64,000 nt of DNA, taken from contig OW028584.1 of the NCBI GenBank assembly GCA_932294295.1, positions 27,303,970-27,367,969 of the forward strand, in the 5' to 3' direction. Under the pieces are notes generated by a model. It was given only the letters and a program-made list of their open reading frames with translations, searched no databases and was not told the origin of the DNA. Of the stretch, positions 21,841-33,776 are shown piece by piece; the first letter of the stretch is position 1; every line of letters begins with the position of its first letter. The DNA is from Alitta virens (Eukaryota; Annelida; Polychaeta; Phyllodocida; Nereididae). The translations under genes were made by a program, and so were the position numbers.

Positions 21841-24298
21841 ATTACATTAAAATTACACACACGATACAGTGTGCTAATTAGACAGCCAAAATTGACTGAT
21901 GACAGAAAAGGTGACTGGGCAGAATACCGTGTCAAGAGGTTTATAGGAAAATATAACAGCTATCTTCATCAATGTGATATATACACTTGGTTTTGTCAAC
22001 TTTGTATGTAAATGTTTTTTTTTTATATCTTTCATTTTTACCTTATCTGTGATTTAATTTATAATGGTTATACTGTCCTAAACCTATTATGTACATGTAT
22101 CTAAACCACTTTGAAAAATAGTATGTATATATATACATGTGTGAATTTAACACCATCAGGGAAGACAAACAAATGTCACACTAAGATTGCAGACAGCCAC
22201 ACAGCTAGACAGACAGACAGACAGACAGACAACTAGACCGATCTTGACAAGCACAGACCAATTATTTCAGCTTATTTGTTGTGTTGTGGTAGCTATTTTG
22301 GTTTATGATAATCCTCCAGAACTGAGGTTAGTCCAAAGCAATTAGGTCTGGGCTTTTACAGGTCTGCCGACCAGCTGAAAGCCTCATAAATTGTCCATTT
22401 ATTTACTCAAAACCTTTCAGAGTTTGCATGAGAATCCTAGTGAATGAAATAAACTGTAAGCGAGCCAGAGGTGGACTTGGTTAAACATGAATTGCGTGGA
22501 ACCGAGCAGCACAGAAGGATAAAAAAATATATAAATAAAAAGCGAAAGAAGGCAAAGAAAATTCTAAGTGAGAAATGTAAGCTATAATTATGCTTCAGAA
22601 AGAGTAGCAGCCGTACTAAGTGGCGTATTTAGAAATGTATTAAGGGCGGGGGGGGGGGGGTGGGGGGACTGACAAGCCAAATCCAGGAATCAACAAAAAA
22701 AAAACATTTTTTTGCATTTGGTGCAGTCTGAAAAAATGCTTAAAAAGAAAAGAAGAGAAATATGCCTCTTCTTGCATTTTAGACCTTCAATTTTCACAAG
22801 AATTGCAAGAAATGGTTCCAATTTAGGGCCGGATTTTCCTTGTTTACCAAAAATATTGCAATCATTTGTGACACATTAGAACTTTTTACAGAAAAACATG
22901 TTTCTATGAACGATAATTTTCTTTCATTAACATTTTGGGAAGTGTAATAGCTGGCTGCCCTTACAAGCTTTCCATAATGTCTACTCTATTAGATTGACAT
23001 ACTGAAATAAAAATGTCTGACAGAAAAATAATAATATGTTTAAAATGCAAAACAAAGTATAAAAGATAATATAAAAAGCTACAGTTTTGATTGATAAAGA
23101 TCGACAGCCCATTAAATGTATTCAATTCAGTTAAAAATTCCAATGTACAGAATTGAATAGAAGGAAATCACATTGAAAAACCATGACCATTCATAAATTC
23201 ACAAATGTAAAGGGGGCCACCATTTTGGGGCCCTTTTCACTTGATCAGCATTATGAAGTCCAGAGCAAGATGCAAATGCACATTTAAATGCTGGTTACTT
23301 TTGCATGCAGGTTTTTCAGGGGCTACTTTAAGCAGTAAATGGCTGGGAGCATTTGTATGGGGGGCAATTAATGTAGTGAGTGGCTATTTTATGATTGATG
23401 GAAACGAAGTGGGTTCGCCTTGGGTCAGCGTTTTGATCTGGCACTATATCGCCGTAGCGGAGGGTTAAGCAAGTGGGCAAATCACTCACTTAGCGGATGT
23501 AGCTGCCAGGCTGGAACTATTTTCCTCCATGCACGCGATCACCAAGGTTACAACGCCATCAAATGCCAGTTTGGTTGCCACAGACCATTTATCCTCCTCC
23601 CAGCCTGGCTTTTTAACTAAATACACTTTGTACACAGCATAGGCCCTTGTATATTTTTTTGTATTTTTGCCTTTTTTTCGCTCTCATTCACTCAGCATTA
23701 GTGTGTTGTTGGTTTTTTCAATGCCAAATGCATTAACTACACATAGCCAGTTTGCGTTCAAATCAGCCCCACCACAATACAAGCAGTCTAGCACTCCTCC
23801 GCCACCAATCTGCAACGTTTCCACCACTATTCAATTTTTTAATGTTTTTTTTTTCTTCAAAATAAAAAAAACTTCATCATCGAATTGTGAACTTGTAATT
23901 TGACCAAATGCATTAGAGTCAGATTTTTATTAATTTATTTTTTTTCAGTTGCTTAACAATGTTCCGGATAGCCTATATGACCAATTTTTATTATTTTTCT
24001 CTATTTTTTTTTTAAGTTAATTTTACTAGCGAATGGATAATTCACTCTTGTTATTCTAGTGTCCATATATTTTCAACATTGTCAGACCAAAATAATCAAT
24101 TACAAATATGTTTTCCTGGATAGAAAGAAACTTAAAGAACATGGAATCATTTAATTTTGCCCCCTTTTTACCCTTTTGCTAATTTTGGCAACCTTTTAAA
24201 CAGATAATCCCACTGCACAAACAACTGCCATTTGAAACGTCACGTTTCGAACTTTCTGACGTTCAAATAAAACGTCATGACGTCACGACGGCACGTAC

Positions 24299-24405
24299 CA
24301 TGCGTCCGGACGCAAATAAGTCTCCGATGTTGGATCCCTGATCCACAGGTATCATCCTGCCTCTGCAACCGACATTCATCCCAACTGCCCATCTGCCAGG
24401 TATAT
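24299..24405 (-). CDS. THSD7: THSD7-like gene, middle exon (107 nt)
   Basis: On the minus strand it follows the acceptor TTTGATTTTCCAG and ends at the donor GTACGT. It holds one leading base, 35 codons and one trailing base, so it joins a phase-2 intron upstream to a phase-1 intron downstream. This is exactly what the neighbouring exons require. The peptide starts YTWQMGSWDEC and continues to CGSGIQHRRLICVRTH. That is the second repeat type of THSD7 proteins: Tyr-x-Trp, Trp-x-x-Cys, Cys-Gly-x-Gly-x-Gln-x-Arg, then Cys. Joining it to the exon at 27,186 restores a lysine (AA|A), and to the exon at 19,962 an aspartate (G|AC). It is too short to appear as an ordinary open frame. Confidence 0.9.
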
Positions 24406-24765
24406 CTGGAAAATCAAAGGAAAAATTTCGTCACATCAAAGAGATTTATAACGCAATACGCAGCGTCTAAAGCGTCAACAACGCACTGTGCAGCGTCGGG
24501 GCGGGCGTCATGGCCAATGTAGGTTTGGCCAGAGTCATAAAGGAATATTGTGCTTTATGACAAGTGACCACTGTGGTCAATCTGGCCTTTCAAAGGAGTG
24601 TCCAGTGATGTCCAGTCCATATATCAATATAAAGTAAGTAGAAGCAGGGGGAAAAAAAAGAAGCAAAATAGGCGAAGAACAGGACTGGCGCTCAGTACAG
24701 AAGTGCAGTTGCACCCCAAACTTAAGACAACCAAAACATATAATTTCTTGCATTTTTATTATATA

Positions 24766-25047
24766 TCTTATCTTATCTTATCTTATTTCATCTTATCTTA
24801 CCTTATCTTATCTTATCTTATCTTATCGTATCTTATCTTATCTTATTTTATCCTATCTTATGTTACCTTACCTTATCTTATCGTATCTTTTCTTATCTTA
24901 TCTAAGCTTATCTTATCTTATGTTATGTTATCTTATCTTATTTTATCTTATCTTATCTTATGTTACCTTACCTTATTTTATCTTATCTTATGTTACCTTA
25001 TCTTATCTTATCTTATCTTATCTTATATTATCTTATATTATATTATG
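24766..25047. repeat. CTTAT pentanucleotide microsatellite
   Basis: About 280 bp of CTTAT units with GTTAC, CTTAC and TTTTA variants. Frames of Leu-Ile-Leu-Ser-Tyr words are repeat translation. Confidence 0.95.
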
Positions 25048-25251
25048 TAGTTTTGAAATGGCAGCTGAAATGGATAGATATATAAATATATCACTGAGCA
25101 AAATGTATTGTTGTAACAATAGGATAGATAGGATAGATATATAGATAGATAGATGAAAAAAAAAAATCAAGATATTATTAATTCCACTAACTATTTTATG
25201 GGAGTTTGGTTTCAATATGGATTTTTAATTGTTACTTCTCGAATTAAAATG

Positions 25252-25348
25252 ATGTTTGACAAGTTGTCAATCAAGTTTAACTCCTCCCACAATCAACACA
25301 GTCAACTCTTTAAAATAGTTGATTATCAACAATGTAATGTAATTGATC
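25252..25348 (-). repeat. Dispersed repeat with GTTGATAATCAAC (copy 1)
   Basis: In reverse it shares TTGTTGATAATCAAC, then GATTGTGGGAGGAGTT and TTGATTGACA, with a stretch at 44,066-44,190 on the plus strand, in the same order and with different spacing. The family is unknown. Confidence 0.45.
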
Positions 25349-26517
25349 ATAATAACAGCCCAACAAGAAAGTCATAAAATTACTAAAAGTTAAATGTGTT
25401 TCTTTATATTTAAATTTGGCACCTGTCACTCTTAATTATCTACCTTAAATTAATTAGTGACTTTAATATATAAATTAATGATTGAGGATTGAATTAATTC
25501 ATATTTCATGAAAATAGGAGGAAATCCTTTATGGCTGACAATAAGAAAAGTAATTAAATAAAAACAAATTCCTGTACTGTAAATATTTTGAAAGGGGTAA
25601 ATGCAATAATGGTGTGGACTCTCACTGTCTAATCAAACATCCTGGTTAGTAGGGAGTACTTATCTTGAGGACTGCACTGAGTATTATTAATCATAGTCAT
25701 TCCGTTATAAATATCAATTTTGATTTTAAATTCTTTGGTCCTAAATTAACAACTTAAATGGCAAGTTTAGACAAAGCCAATATTTCAACATTTTTTGACA
25801 CATTTTTTTTTGTTCCTATTAACTTTGCCAGGAATTCAAAAAGAGGAAAAACAAAATTTGACAGATACCAAAGCAGTTTATCCATTTGTAACCAAGATAT
25901 GTCAGTCAGCAATAGGACTATTTCGTGGTTGGTTTTTTTCACAAAGAACGAATGTAATATCTTGTAATATCTTTTGACATTTTGTCTGATAAAAGTGAAA
26001 GGCTATTCAGAGAAATTCAACTTGGTCTTATTACCTTTTACGAAAAAAAAAGAAAAGAAAGAAGTTTAAACTAAAATGTCAGTTATGTTAGATATTTGAA
26101 GCAACATTTTTCCAGTTACTGTGGCAACTTCCAATGATATATTGATCTAATCTCGGCCAATAAGGTGCCCAAAAAGTTACCCTAATTGGGATCTTATGAG
26201 GTACCCCGCTGCTTAATAGACACTTAGGGACTTTTTTTAGGCGCGGAGAATGCCAAACTACTAAAAGAGGCGGAATAATACATCGACAAATTCCACATGG
26301 CCCCTGTAACCTACATTTCACTGACAGTTGGTTAGCTTCAGCATTTTTCCAGCATTTTATTAAAATATGCTATATTAATAAAAACGTGCTAGTTTTACTG
26401 ATATACAAAAAAAAAAAGGCTATTCTGTAATTTATTGATAATATATTATTTTGAAACCTATTCAATCTTTTTATCTGTTTATTGTGTTTCATATTTCATT
26501 GTCTTAATGATATTTGT

Positions 26518-26752
26518 CTGAAGCTAAGTCAACTTATATGAACGACCTGCAGAGTCAGATGCATTGATGAGATGGTAAGGCTTGCAGTCCACACTTTGTT
26601 AGACATTTATCCCATGGGTGGGGTCTTTTACTTGCCCCAGCATATATATAGCGTACAAGCACTTCACATTTAGGCCTTATGCAACCAAATCCCAGCTCAT
26701 ATGTTCTCATGAAGATTGCCTTGGCTTGGATTTGAACTGGCTTTCTTTCTTT
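26518..26752 (-). mobile_element. SINE-B copy (full-length, minus)
   Basis: From the minus strand it has a tRNA-like region with AGTTCAAATCCAAGCCAAGG, the body GGGGCAAGTAAAAGACCCC and CCCATGGGATAAATGTC, then CATCTCATCAATGCATC, and the end CATATAAGTTGACTTAGC. This order defines the family used for the other copies. It is intronic in the THSD7-like gene and in the same orientation. Confidence 0.75.
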
Positions 26753-27066
26753 CCTTCTTTCTTACTTTATCTGTTTTTTTTTCTTTCATTGCTTTTTTTT
26801 TTCTTTCTTTCCTTCTGTCTTTCTTTTTTTTTTTTTTTCTTTTCTCTCTTACGAAATGTATTTATTTCTTTTTCTTTTTTTTCTGTCTTCTTTTCTTTCT
26901 TACCTAATTTCTTTTTCTTTCTTTTATTTGTCTTTTTTTTTCCTTATTTCTTTCCTCTTTTCTTTCTTACAAAATTTTTTTTTTCCTTTTTTTTCTCTCT
27001 TTCCAAATTTTTTTGTCTTCCTTTTTTCCTACTTAATTTCTTTCTTTCTCTTTTGTTTCTGTCTTT
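26740..27066. repeat. Polypyrimidine CTTT tract
   Basis: About 320 bp of the plus strand is almost only T and C, with TTTC and TTTCC words. Phe/Leu/Ser-rich frames of up to 175 residues across it are artefacts. Its complement is a purine tract on the transcribed strand of the intron, 120 bp downstream of the exon at 27,186. Confidence 0.93.
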
Positions 27067-27185
27067 CTTTCAACCCACATTTCCACATTTCATCATTTCT
27101 TCTCCCCGTGGTTCATTCCATTTAAGTTGTACACACTCTTTTTAGTAAAAAAAAAATGCAGCAAAATATTACTGAAACCACTCAC

Positions 27186-27428
27186 TTAAAACAGAACCGT
27201 CTCATCTCGTCATAATTTGCTGGGCGAGTTTCTTCCAAATCCGGGCACTTTTGACCGTGACCACGTGGTAGTTCCATCACGTGACGTGTCCTAATGACGT
27301 CATCATAACTGGCGTTCGATTCGTAGACTGGCATTTCCGCTGTCCAGTTGGTCCAGCTAGAGACGATACAGTCTTTTGGGAAGACACAAACTTCTGTATG
27401 GTGAGGTCTTTTCAACTCTTCACAAAAT
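27186..27428 (-). CDS. THSD7: THSD7-like gene, first visible exon
   Basis: Minus strand, 243 nt, acceptor TTATTTTGCAG and donor GTGAGT, both introns phase 2. It encodes FCEELKRPHHTEVCVFPKDC, closing one repeat, then CIVSSWTNWT, opening a type-1 repeat. RTRHVMELPRGHGQKCPDLEE is its strand region, and the exon closes with RRFCFK. WTNW is a W-x-x-W mannosylation motif. Asn-Trp-Thr and Asn-Ala-Ser are possible N-glycosylation sites. The cysteine normally found just after W-x-x-W is absent. THSD7 proteins are large multi-repeat extracellular proteins with a C-terminal membrane anchor, and these 80 or so residues are a small fraction. The upstream exon (ending in phase 2) was not identified. The repeat architecture is seen; the family name is from established knowledge. 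Confidence 0.88.
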
Positions 27429-28806
27429 CTGCAAAATAAATGAAAATATATTGAGCATTTTAAAGTTGATTTAAGCTATCATTTGGCATTAAAGACGGAG
27501 ATAATGTACTTAAAAAAAAATTATGATATCAGGTGTTTTTATAAAATTTAAATTGCAATGGAATATCGTTCCACAAATTAGATTAATAGACTTGTATAAA
27601 AACCATTGAAATCAATTCTGTTCTTGAAATGGCATATTATTATTCAATCAGTTTGATTAAAAAAAACATCATCATTAAAACCTGTAAATACACACATGTA
27701 TGGATTTCATTAAGGATGGTGTTCATAGAGAGAAAAAAAGGTGTACTATTCAAATTGAAAACCTAGTGCAATATTGGAATTCTGTAATTTCCATTAGGAT
27801 GTATTGACAGTGTCCAATGCGAATTAATTTAAATTGCTGAAATTATCTTCTAACTCTTGTGAACGTTTTGACAGCAAAATTTCAAAAGTGACTATCAATA
27901 CAAGCCAACAAAAAATTGAATGCTATCTTTATGAACTATTTATTACATCTTTTCATGTCAATTACATGATTTGAAGTTCATTGAACCCTTGATTTTTTAC
28001 TATCCGATTTTTTCTTACTGCAAATTGAATTTCTATAATGTCAAAGCAAACTGCAAAGTTGGCAGAGATGCAAACTGTTAAGTGCTGCCGTTACATCAAC
28101 ACAAATCAGAAGCTACACAAATCAGAATCTGGAACTAAACAAATCAGGAGCTATCAGAGGTCTATCGATGGTCCTATAGCAGTGTTAGAAAAACGTATTG
28201 ATCTTAAATGAATTCGTGTGCATGTCAGAGTAGTGGGGCAGCCTGAAGATCAATGCATGTCCAATAGTTTCTCCTGGCCTGTTGGAACCTTAATAACAGT
28301 CTGTGGCAATGCTTGCTTAATGAGCCAGTAGGCAACTTTACACAACTCCACTGGGCTATTAGCACAGCGGGTTGTCCACATCACCAAATCACCAAATCAC
28401 TCCGCGCCCATGAATGGACAGTTTTACCAATAAAAGTAGTGCCACGAAATAACACATTTGCAACTTAATGCCTAGAAATCAAAGCATTTCGATTAGCTCT
28501 GTTTTATTCTATTGACACATTTGCATTGTGTAGGTGTGTGACAATGCGATTGTACCATTGTGATTGTTAATTGTGTTATGACAAAGTATGTCAACAGTCC
28601 CTTAAAGTCATTATTAATTCCCCTTAATGGCTTTACCCAAACACTTCATCAGGGCTCATGCTGGGAGGTCCGTTGTAACCAATGAATATTTGATCCATTG
28701 AATACACAATTGAACACCTTTGTGTACAGTGGAATGGCCAGCCTCGGTGCAAAGTTTATTAGTCTTAAAGGTAACGTAAAATCAGTAATCTGCCTCTCAT
28801 GTTTGG
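27429..28806. other. Upstream of visible THSD7-like exons; nothing recognised
   Basis: Probably intron, since the exon at 27,428 starts in the middle of a codon. It is AT-rich and no further thrombospondin repeat exon was recognised by eye. Confidence 0.45.
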
Positions 28807-28809
28807 CTG

Positions 28810-28847
<38 letters not shown>

Positions 28848-29022
28848 CAACTATATATCCAACTATCTATCTACCTATCTATCTATCTCTCTACCTATCT
28901 ATATAACTATCTGCCCATCTATTTATCTATCTCATTTTATGCGTCTTGTGTTTGGGGTATGTTGTGCTCTTTGTCTGTCTGTCTAGCTGTCTAGCTGTCT
29001 GTCCTATATCTAGCTGTCTCGC
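28807..29022. repeat. TCTA array followed by CTGTCTAG run
   Basis: TCTA units run from 28,807 to 28,932. CTGTCTAGCTGTC words follow at 28,974-29,022. Confidence 0.92.
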
Positions 29023-29288
29023 TGTCTAAATTTGATTGACAACTTGGAAGTTTTCAGTTGCCTCAGCATAGATACAGAATACAAGTACCCTTGACTGATT
29101 GAGATTTAGATGTTGTTATGTATCTGACCAAAGAATTGAATCCTATAGTTTTGTGGACATACTAGACAACCATAGCCATTTCCATAGAAATTTTTGTCAA
29201 ACAAATATATACGAAGTTAACAGCTTTGACTCAGCTTTTAAGTGTATGATTCAGCGGATAATCAATAAATCATTATTATGAATACTGA

Positions 29289-29456
29289 ATATGATTGTTG
29301 TTGTTGCTGTTGTTTTTGCTGTTGTTGTTGCTGTTGTTTTTGCTGTTGTTTTTGTTGTTGTTGTTGTTGTTTTTGCTGTTGTTTTGCTGTTGTTGTTGCT
29401 GTTGTTTTGCTGTTGTTGTTGCTGTTGTTATTGCTGTTGTTGTTGTTGTTGGCACA
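29289..29456. repeat. TTG/CTG trinucleotide repeat
   Basis: TTGTTGCTG units with TTTTTG interruptions. Frames rich in Cys/Leu (plus) or Gln/Asn/Thr (minus) are repeat translation. Confidence 0.94.
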
Positions 29457-31080
29457 TCTATTAGCAGCAATGTTGCTCACATATGAATACAACCACTTTG
29501 TTTCTGACTGTCCTTGGCGGGTGTGAAAACCAGAGATAATATGTCATTATCAGAACCATCAGCACATTGTCACAGAGAGCTCAGTGCAAACACGCCCAGC
29601 CAGTCTTGTGACAGTGTGTCGCCAGATTAGATATTGCCTGTCAATTATATGACTGGAAAGAGGAGGCCTGGACACAAATCATTACAGAATCAGCTGGCAC
29701 ACACTAACGTTGTAATGTTATATTGACTGTTTGGGTGGGTTAAAAGCTGTTAATACTGCCGTATATTTAGACCTACGTCAGCACCTAGGACTGTCAGAAC
29801 AGTCAATGTGATAATCCCCACTTAAATGTGTGTGTAGCACTCAGTACAAATCATGATGTGTCCTGCTGGTTGTTATCATGTGTTCCAGAATGTGTTCTGG
29901 ATTGGGTGGTACCCAGCATCACTAACATCAAAAGCAGAACACAGGGACATCAGAGCTAGCTCCCCCAACATCAAAGACAAGCCTTTGTCCACCTATAATG
30001 TTATTTGATATGACTCCCAACCTTGGGTGTCAGAGAGGCAGCTCATAACCCAAGGGTTTAAATCACAGCCCCTCGCTCTGATTCTACGCCTAGATCACTG
30101 ATCTGTGCCCCATAAAGGTCATAAAATGCCCTCAGCCTTCATAAAAATGCCCAACACTTCATAAAAATGCATCATAAATGCCCATAAAAATGTTCAACCA
30201 TGCAGGTGGTAGGTAAGTAGCAAAACACAACACCTTGATTCTGAGTTTAATTCAATTAATCCGTGCTTTAAAATAATAATATATATATCTTTATTCACAC
30301 ACTAGTAAGGTGAACTCATTGAATGTACAGACAGTATGGTTCTATATTTACGTCAGATGAACATTTAGCCAACAGCTAGACTGTAATCAGTTCTATAAAT
30401 ACATCATTTGTGACTCTTTTGTCAATAACCCAGATTTACTAAACTGCATACACAACATGATTGTAGTTCTTGATCTGGTTTGGTATGAGTCTTTCTCAAA
30501 TCACATAAGTCCATGAAAACGATGAAATGGACTGCACATATGAACGAGATGATAGTATGCCAATACAACTATGGAACTATTAACACCTCATTATTCTACA
30601 TAATGTTTCAGTTCTTGCTCACTTTAATTGGCCATAGATCTGAACTCGCAACTATTGGACCACAAGCCGAGCAATTTAACCACTGATTCACAGTACACGA
30701 TTTTCATGTATTTCAATAACAAGGCATTTATTAGCTCTTTACACATAGGGGTCAACAAAGATAAAATTAAACAGCCTTTTTATAATTTTTTCCTAGATAA
30801 ACAGAACAGTCATTGCATGCCATCGGATAGATCTAAGTGAATTCGACTCTCCAATTTTATGTAGCTGGTGTATTTTTACACCATAAAAGTGTCACTGACA
30901 GCATTTAAGGGCTGTCATTGACACCTGGGCCTGATCGACTGGGTGGAGTCTATATGGTAGGTACAGACCACAGTCTATTGGACCTGAAGTCGAGTTAAAA
31001 TGGCATCATAAAATGAGTAAAATATATAAATATTAATTAAAAGATAAGTATTATAACACTGAAGGTATTAATCTGCACTA
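29457..31080. other. Unrecognised DNA with one tRNA-like fragment
   Basis: At 30,628-30,692 the minus strand carries a degenerate tRNA-like head (the + strand reads GATCTGAACTCGCAAC, then TTTAACCACTGATTC). An ATAAAAATGC word repeats near 30,138-30,195. No gene was recognised. Confidence 0.4.
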
Positions 31081-31084
31081 TTAC

Positions 31085-31165
31085 TTTCATCTCATCATTA
31101 CATCTGCTTCTATCATCTAGTCACATAATCAGCTGTGTTGAAGACCAGTAGAACTATTATGATAT
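31085..31165 (+). mobile_element. SINE-B 3' fragment
   Basis: TTTCATCTCATCATTACATC, then CTGCTTCTATCATCTAG and CACATAATCAGCTG, match the 3' half of the family. Confidence 0.5.
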
Positions 31166-31589
31166 GACTTAAAAGGTAATATGATATTATATGAAGTGTA
31201 AGTCTCATGAATACTTAACTATGTCCTTGACTATCATCATATTTGTTCCCTATAATAACGACGTCACTGTCTTATTTAAAAGACTTGTAAGGATTTTGTC
31301 ACACTGCCCTGAAATATCATGTTTGCATAACAAACTACTTATTTTATTAGAACAAGAAACATTCATTTCGGCTTGTTTACATTTCGTTTGTGAAGAAGCA
31401 ACCCAATCCTGAAAACACACAGTAGCTGTGATCAAATATCAAATTTGGACGAGACTGGTAAAAATAAATTGTAATATGTGTAATATGAAAAAAACATGTT
31501 TGACATGTAACATTTTAGAGGGGTTTATTTTTTGATATTGGATCAATATTGGAACAGTAAAGGGTAGTAGTTATCAACAATTTCCAAAC

Positions 31590-31885
31590 AGTCTTATCAT
31601 CTCATCATTACGTTAGCATGCAGCTGGTCATATAAGCTGACTAGTGGTGGTGGTGGATTAGGGCTTTACGTCCTGTATTTCTGCACCTGATGGGCTAATA
31701 AGGGCAGGCAGAGACCATGGCAATGAAACAAAGGATGAAACAGCCATCCTACATAGGCTCGACTGGGAATTGAACCCGGGACCCAGTGGTTGGAAACCCC
31801 GCGCGCTACCACTGAGCTAGGCCCCCACCTCTCATATAGGCTGACTAAGCTTCAGATTCAGTAGTATTGAGGCAATACAATATTG
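31590..31885 (+). mobile_element. SINE-B 3' half split by SINE-A
   Basis: The left piece has TCATCTCATCATTACG, CAGCTGGTCATATAAGC. The right piece resumes at CTCATATAGGCTGACTAAGC and ends TTGAGGCAATAC. The 16-bp TCATATAAGCTGACTA occurs on both sides (31,628-31,643 and 31,832-31,847, one mismatch), which is the target-site duplication of the SINE-A insertion. Confidence 0.8.
31644..31831 (-). mobile_element. SINE-A copy 5 (complete, with TSD)
   Basis: 188 bp in reverse orientation, flanked by a 16-bp target-site duplication. On the minus strand it reads GGGGCCTAGCTCAGTGGTAG (A box), GGGTTCAATTCCCAGTCGA (B box) and CATTGCCATGGTCTCTGCC, ending in a CCACCACCACCAC tail. This copy fixes both ends of the family. 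Confidence 0.95.
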
Positions 31886-32189
31886 GATTTTAAACATTCA
31901 AATATTTTTTGATACCATTGATTATTAACTTGAAGGAGAAGTGTAAATTGTGATAAACTTGACATGGATGTGTTGAGAAAATGGGAAAACAATAGGAAGC
32001 ACCAACCAAGGACAGACAGATCAATACAAGCATGAATAATTTGTATTAAGAAAAAAAAACTGATTTAAAAAAGGCTTGAAACAATGTTAAAACCACTTGC
32101 ATGGTTAATTGAACAATGTGGCATTGTTTGATTGAATTGTCTGATTTTATTATTTAACATATCGTTTAAATGCTACTGGATTTATCAGC

Positions 32190-32460
32190 TTGTACGACCA
32201 GATGTCACAGGCAGATGTTATGATGACATGATAGGGCTTGGCAATGTACATCACGCCACACACATTTACCAAATGAGTGGGGTCTTTTACTTGTCCCTGC
32301 ACAGACACCGAGTACAAGACACCACCAATTTAACACTTAATGCAACAAACAGATTTCTTGATGATAAAGAGCTTATAAAAATGTCCAAAATTATTAAATT
32401 CTGAACCCATGACATCTACGAAGCTAGCTAATGCCTAAACCACTGGACCACACATATGCT
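32190..32460 (-). mobile_element. SINE-B copy with tRNA head
   Basis: From the minus strand: GTGGTCCAGTGGTTTAGGC (A-box-like) and ATGTCATGGGTTCAGAAT (B-box-like) give the head. Then come TCGGTGTCTGTGCAGGG, AAGTAAAAGACCCCACTC and CATCATAACATCTGCC. This is the clearest head of the family. A 90-residue plus-strand frame inside it is not a gene. Confidence 0.75.
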
Positions 32461-33775
32461 ATGACCTGAAGCCTTGATGTGGTGAAGTGTAATGGTGTGA
32501 ACCAAGGGTCAACATTGTCACCAGGTGTTTAGCCCTTAATCCTTAATCTCTGCCTAATCTTATCTTAAGGCCTCGGCACGTGCCTGGGGAATTTTGTGTC
32601 AGGTACAATGAAACCCAAAACTACAAAAAATGCCCATTGGCAATATTTAGTTAGTGTTGCCTGTGTATTCGCTGGTACAATACGAATGTCAGCGCCCAAT
32701 ATATTGTCAAATTTCAAACTTGAAATTGTATGCTTTAGTCATAGGACACACTGTCCACCATTAGAAGAACAACTAGCATCTAGATTTCTAAAGTTTACAT
32801 AAAAAAAAGTGTATGTCATTAAACCATTTTATTCTTTATAAGAACAAGATATTCAGTTAAAAATCCGATGTCAGAGGCTGGTTATAATTTAAGAGAAATA
32901 CCTCAGCAAGGTTTACATTGTGAACAAAACATGTCAATTCAAGATGAGTGTAACTTATTATTACATGTGACAGTTGTGTCAATTTGCCTGGCAAAGTTCT
33001 CTGTCGTTTAGTTGTCTTTTTGGATTTCTGTCCCTCTTTATCAACTCTTTTGTCTGTGTGCGTTCTGTCAATCTGCATTTTACTGTAAGTGTGTCTGTAC
33101 TCCTCTAGTTATACCACATTGCATTAAATATACTATATAACAATTACACGATTAAATGTATACATAATATTTTCGTGCTTAAATTGGCAATAATTTACTC
33201 ATCCATGTCAATACCTTAACATCATTACAGTAATTATAATCGGAATAAGTAAAATGTGTCACTATGGAGGTTTCCTGTGGTAAAATGAGATATGATCCAT
33301 GTACAATTCTATCCATGTTAAATCAGAACAATTCTGGCAATTTTGAAGTTGACGAATTTCTACCGGCTAACAGTTTCTAAAGACAAATGGCACCACCAAA
33401 AAACACCACCTTGAATGGTTCATATATCATTCTGGAGTCATTAATAACCAACGATAACAATTCCGAACAATCACGAGTCTGGTATAATTCCATTATGATG
33501 TGATGAAACCCTGAAAGCCTGAGGAGCCGTTCCATTGGATTTAATAAGGATTACTCGGTACAAGTTTAATTCCTTTCAAAATGGGGGAAATTTCGCATAA
33601 GGAATTCATTAAAGAGCATTATCACATTATTCTGTGTAATTAGCATTAAGTGGTAAGAGAGTGCACGCCATGATTCATAAGGACATTAGAAATTGCAACC
33701 GGCTGCAAAACAGACATTTAAAAGGTCATAATTCAAAACAGGAAGCAATTGGCGGTGGGTGTGGGGGGGGGGGGG
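32461..33775. other. Unrecognised DNA
   Basis: No exon or known repeat was recognised. A G-run lies at 33,761-33,776, next to the SINE-A copy. Confidence 0.4.
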
Positions 33776-33776
33776 G

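Larger units (their letters stand above)
19963..24298 (-). other. Intron of the THSD7-like gene (phase 1)
   Basis: The intron is about 4.3 kb, with donor GTACGT at its upstream end (24,298 on the complement) and acceptor TTTTCAG beside 19,962. It contains a TATATA run near 20,119, the approximately 20-bp minisatellite at 20.5-21.1 kb, a SINE-C copy, a short GACA run at 22,203-22,232 and a G-run near 22,649. The rest, including 22.7-24.2 kb, holds nothing recognised. Confidence 0.75.
24406..27185 (-). other. Intron of the THSD7-like gene (phase 2)
   Basis: The intron is about 2.8 kb, with donor GTGAGT beside 27,186 and acceptor TTTTCCAG beside 24,405. It carries the CTTAT array, a short GATA run at 25,120-25,155, a dispersed repeat near 25,255-25,345, a SINE-B copy and a polypyrimidine tract. 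No further exon was recognised. Confidence 0.78.

Noticed and set aside
26618..27145. 175-residue Phe/Leu/Ser-rich frame that resembles a membrane protein
   Set aside because: It lies in a polypyrimidine tract inside an intron of the minus-strand gene; its hydrophobicity comes from T-rich codons.
29262..29526. Poly-Gln/Asn and poly-Cys/Leu frames
   Set aside because: They arise from the TTG/CTG trinucleotide repeat on both strands.
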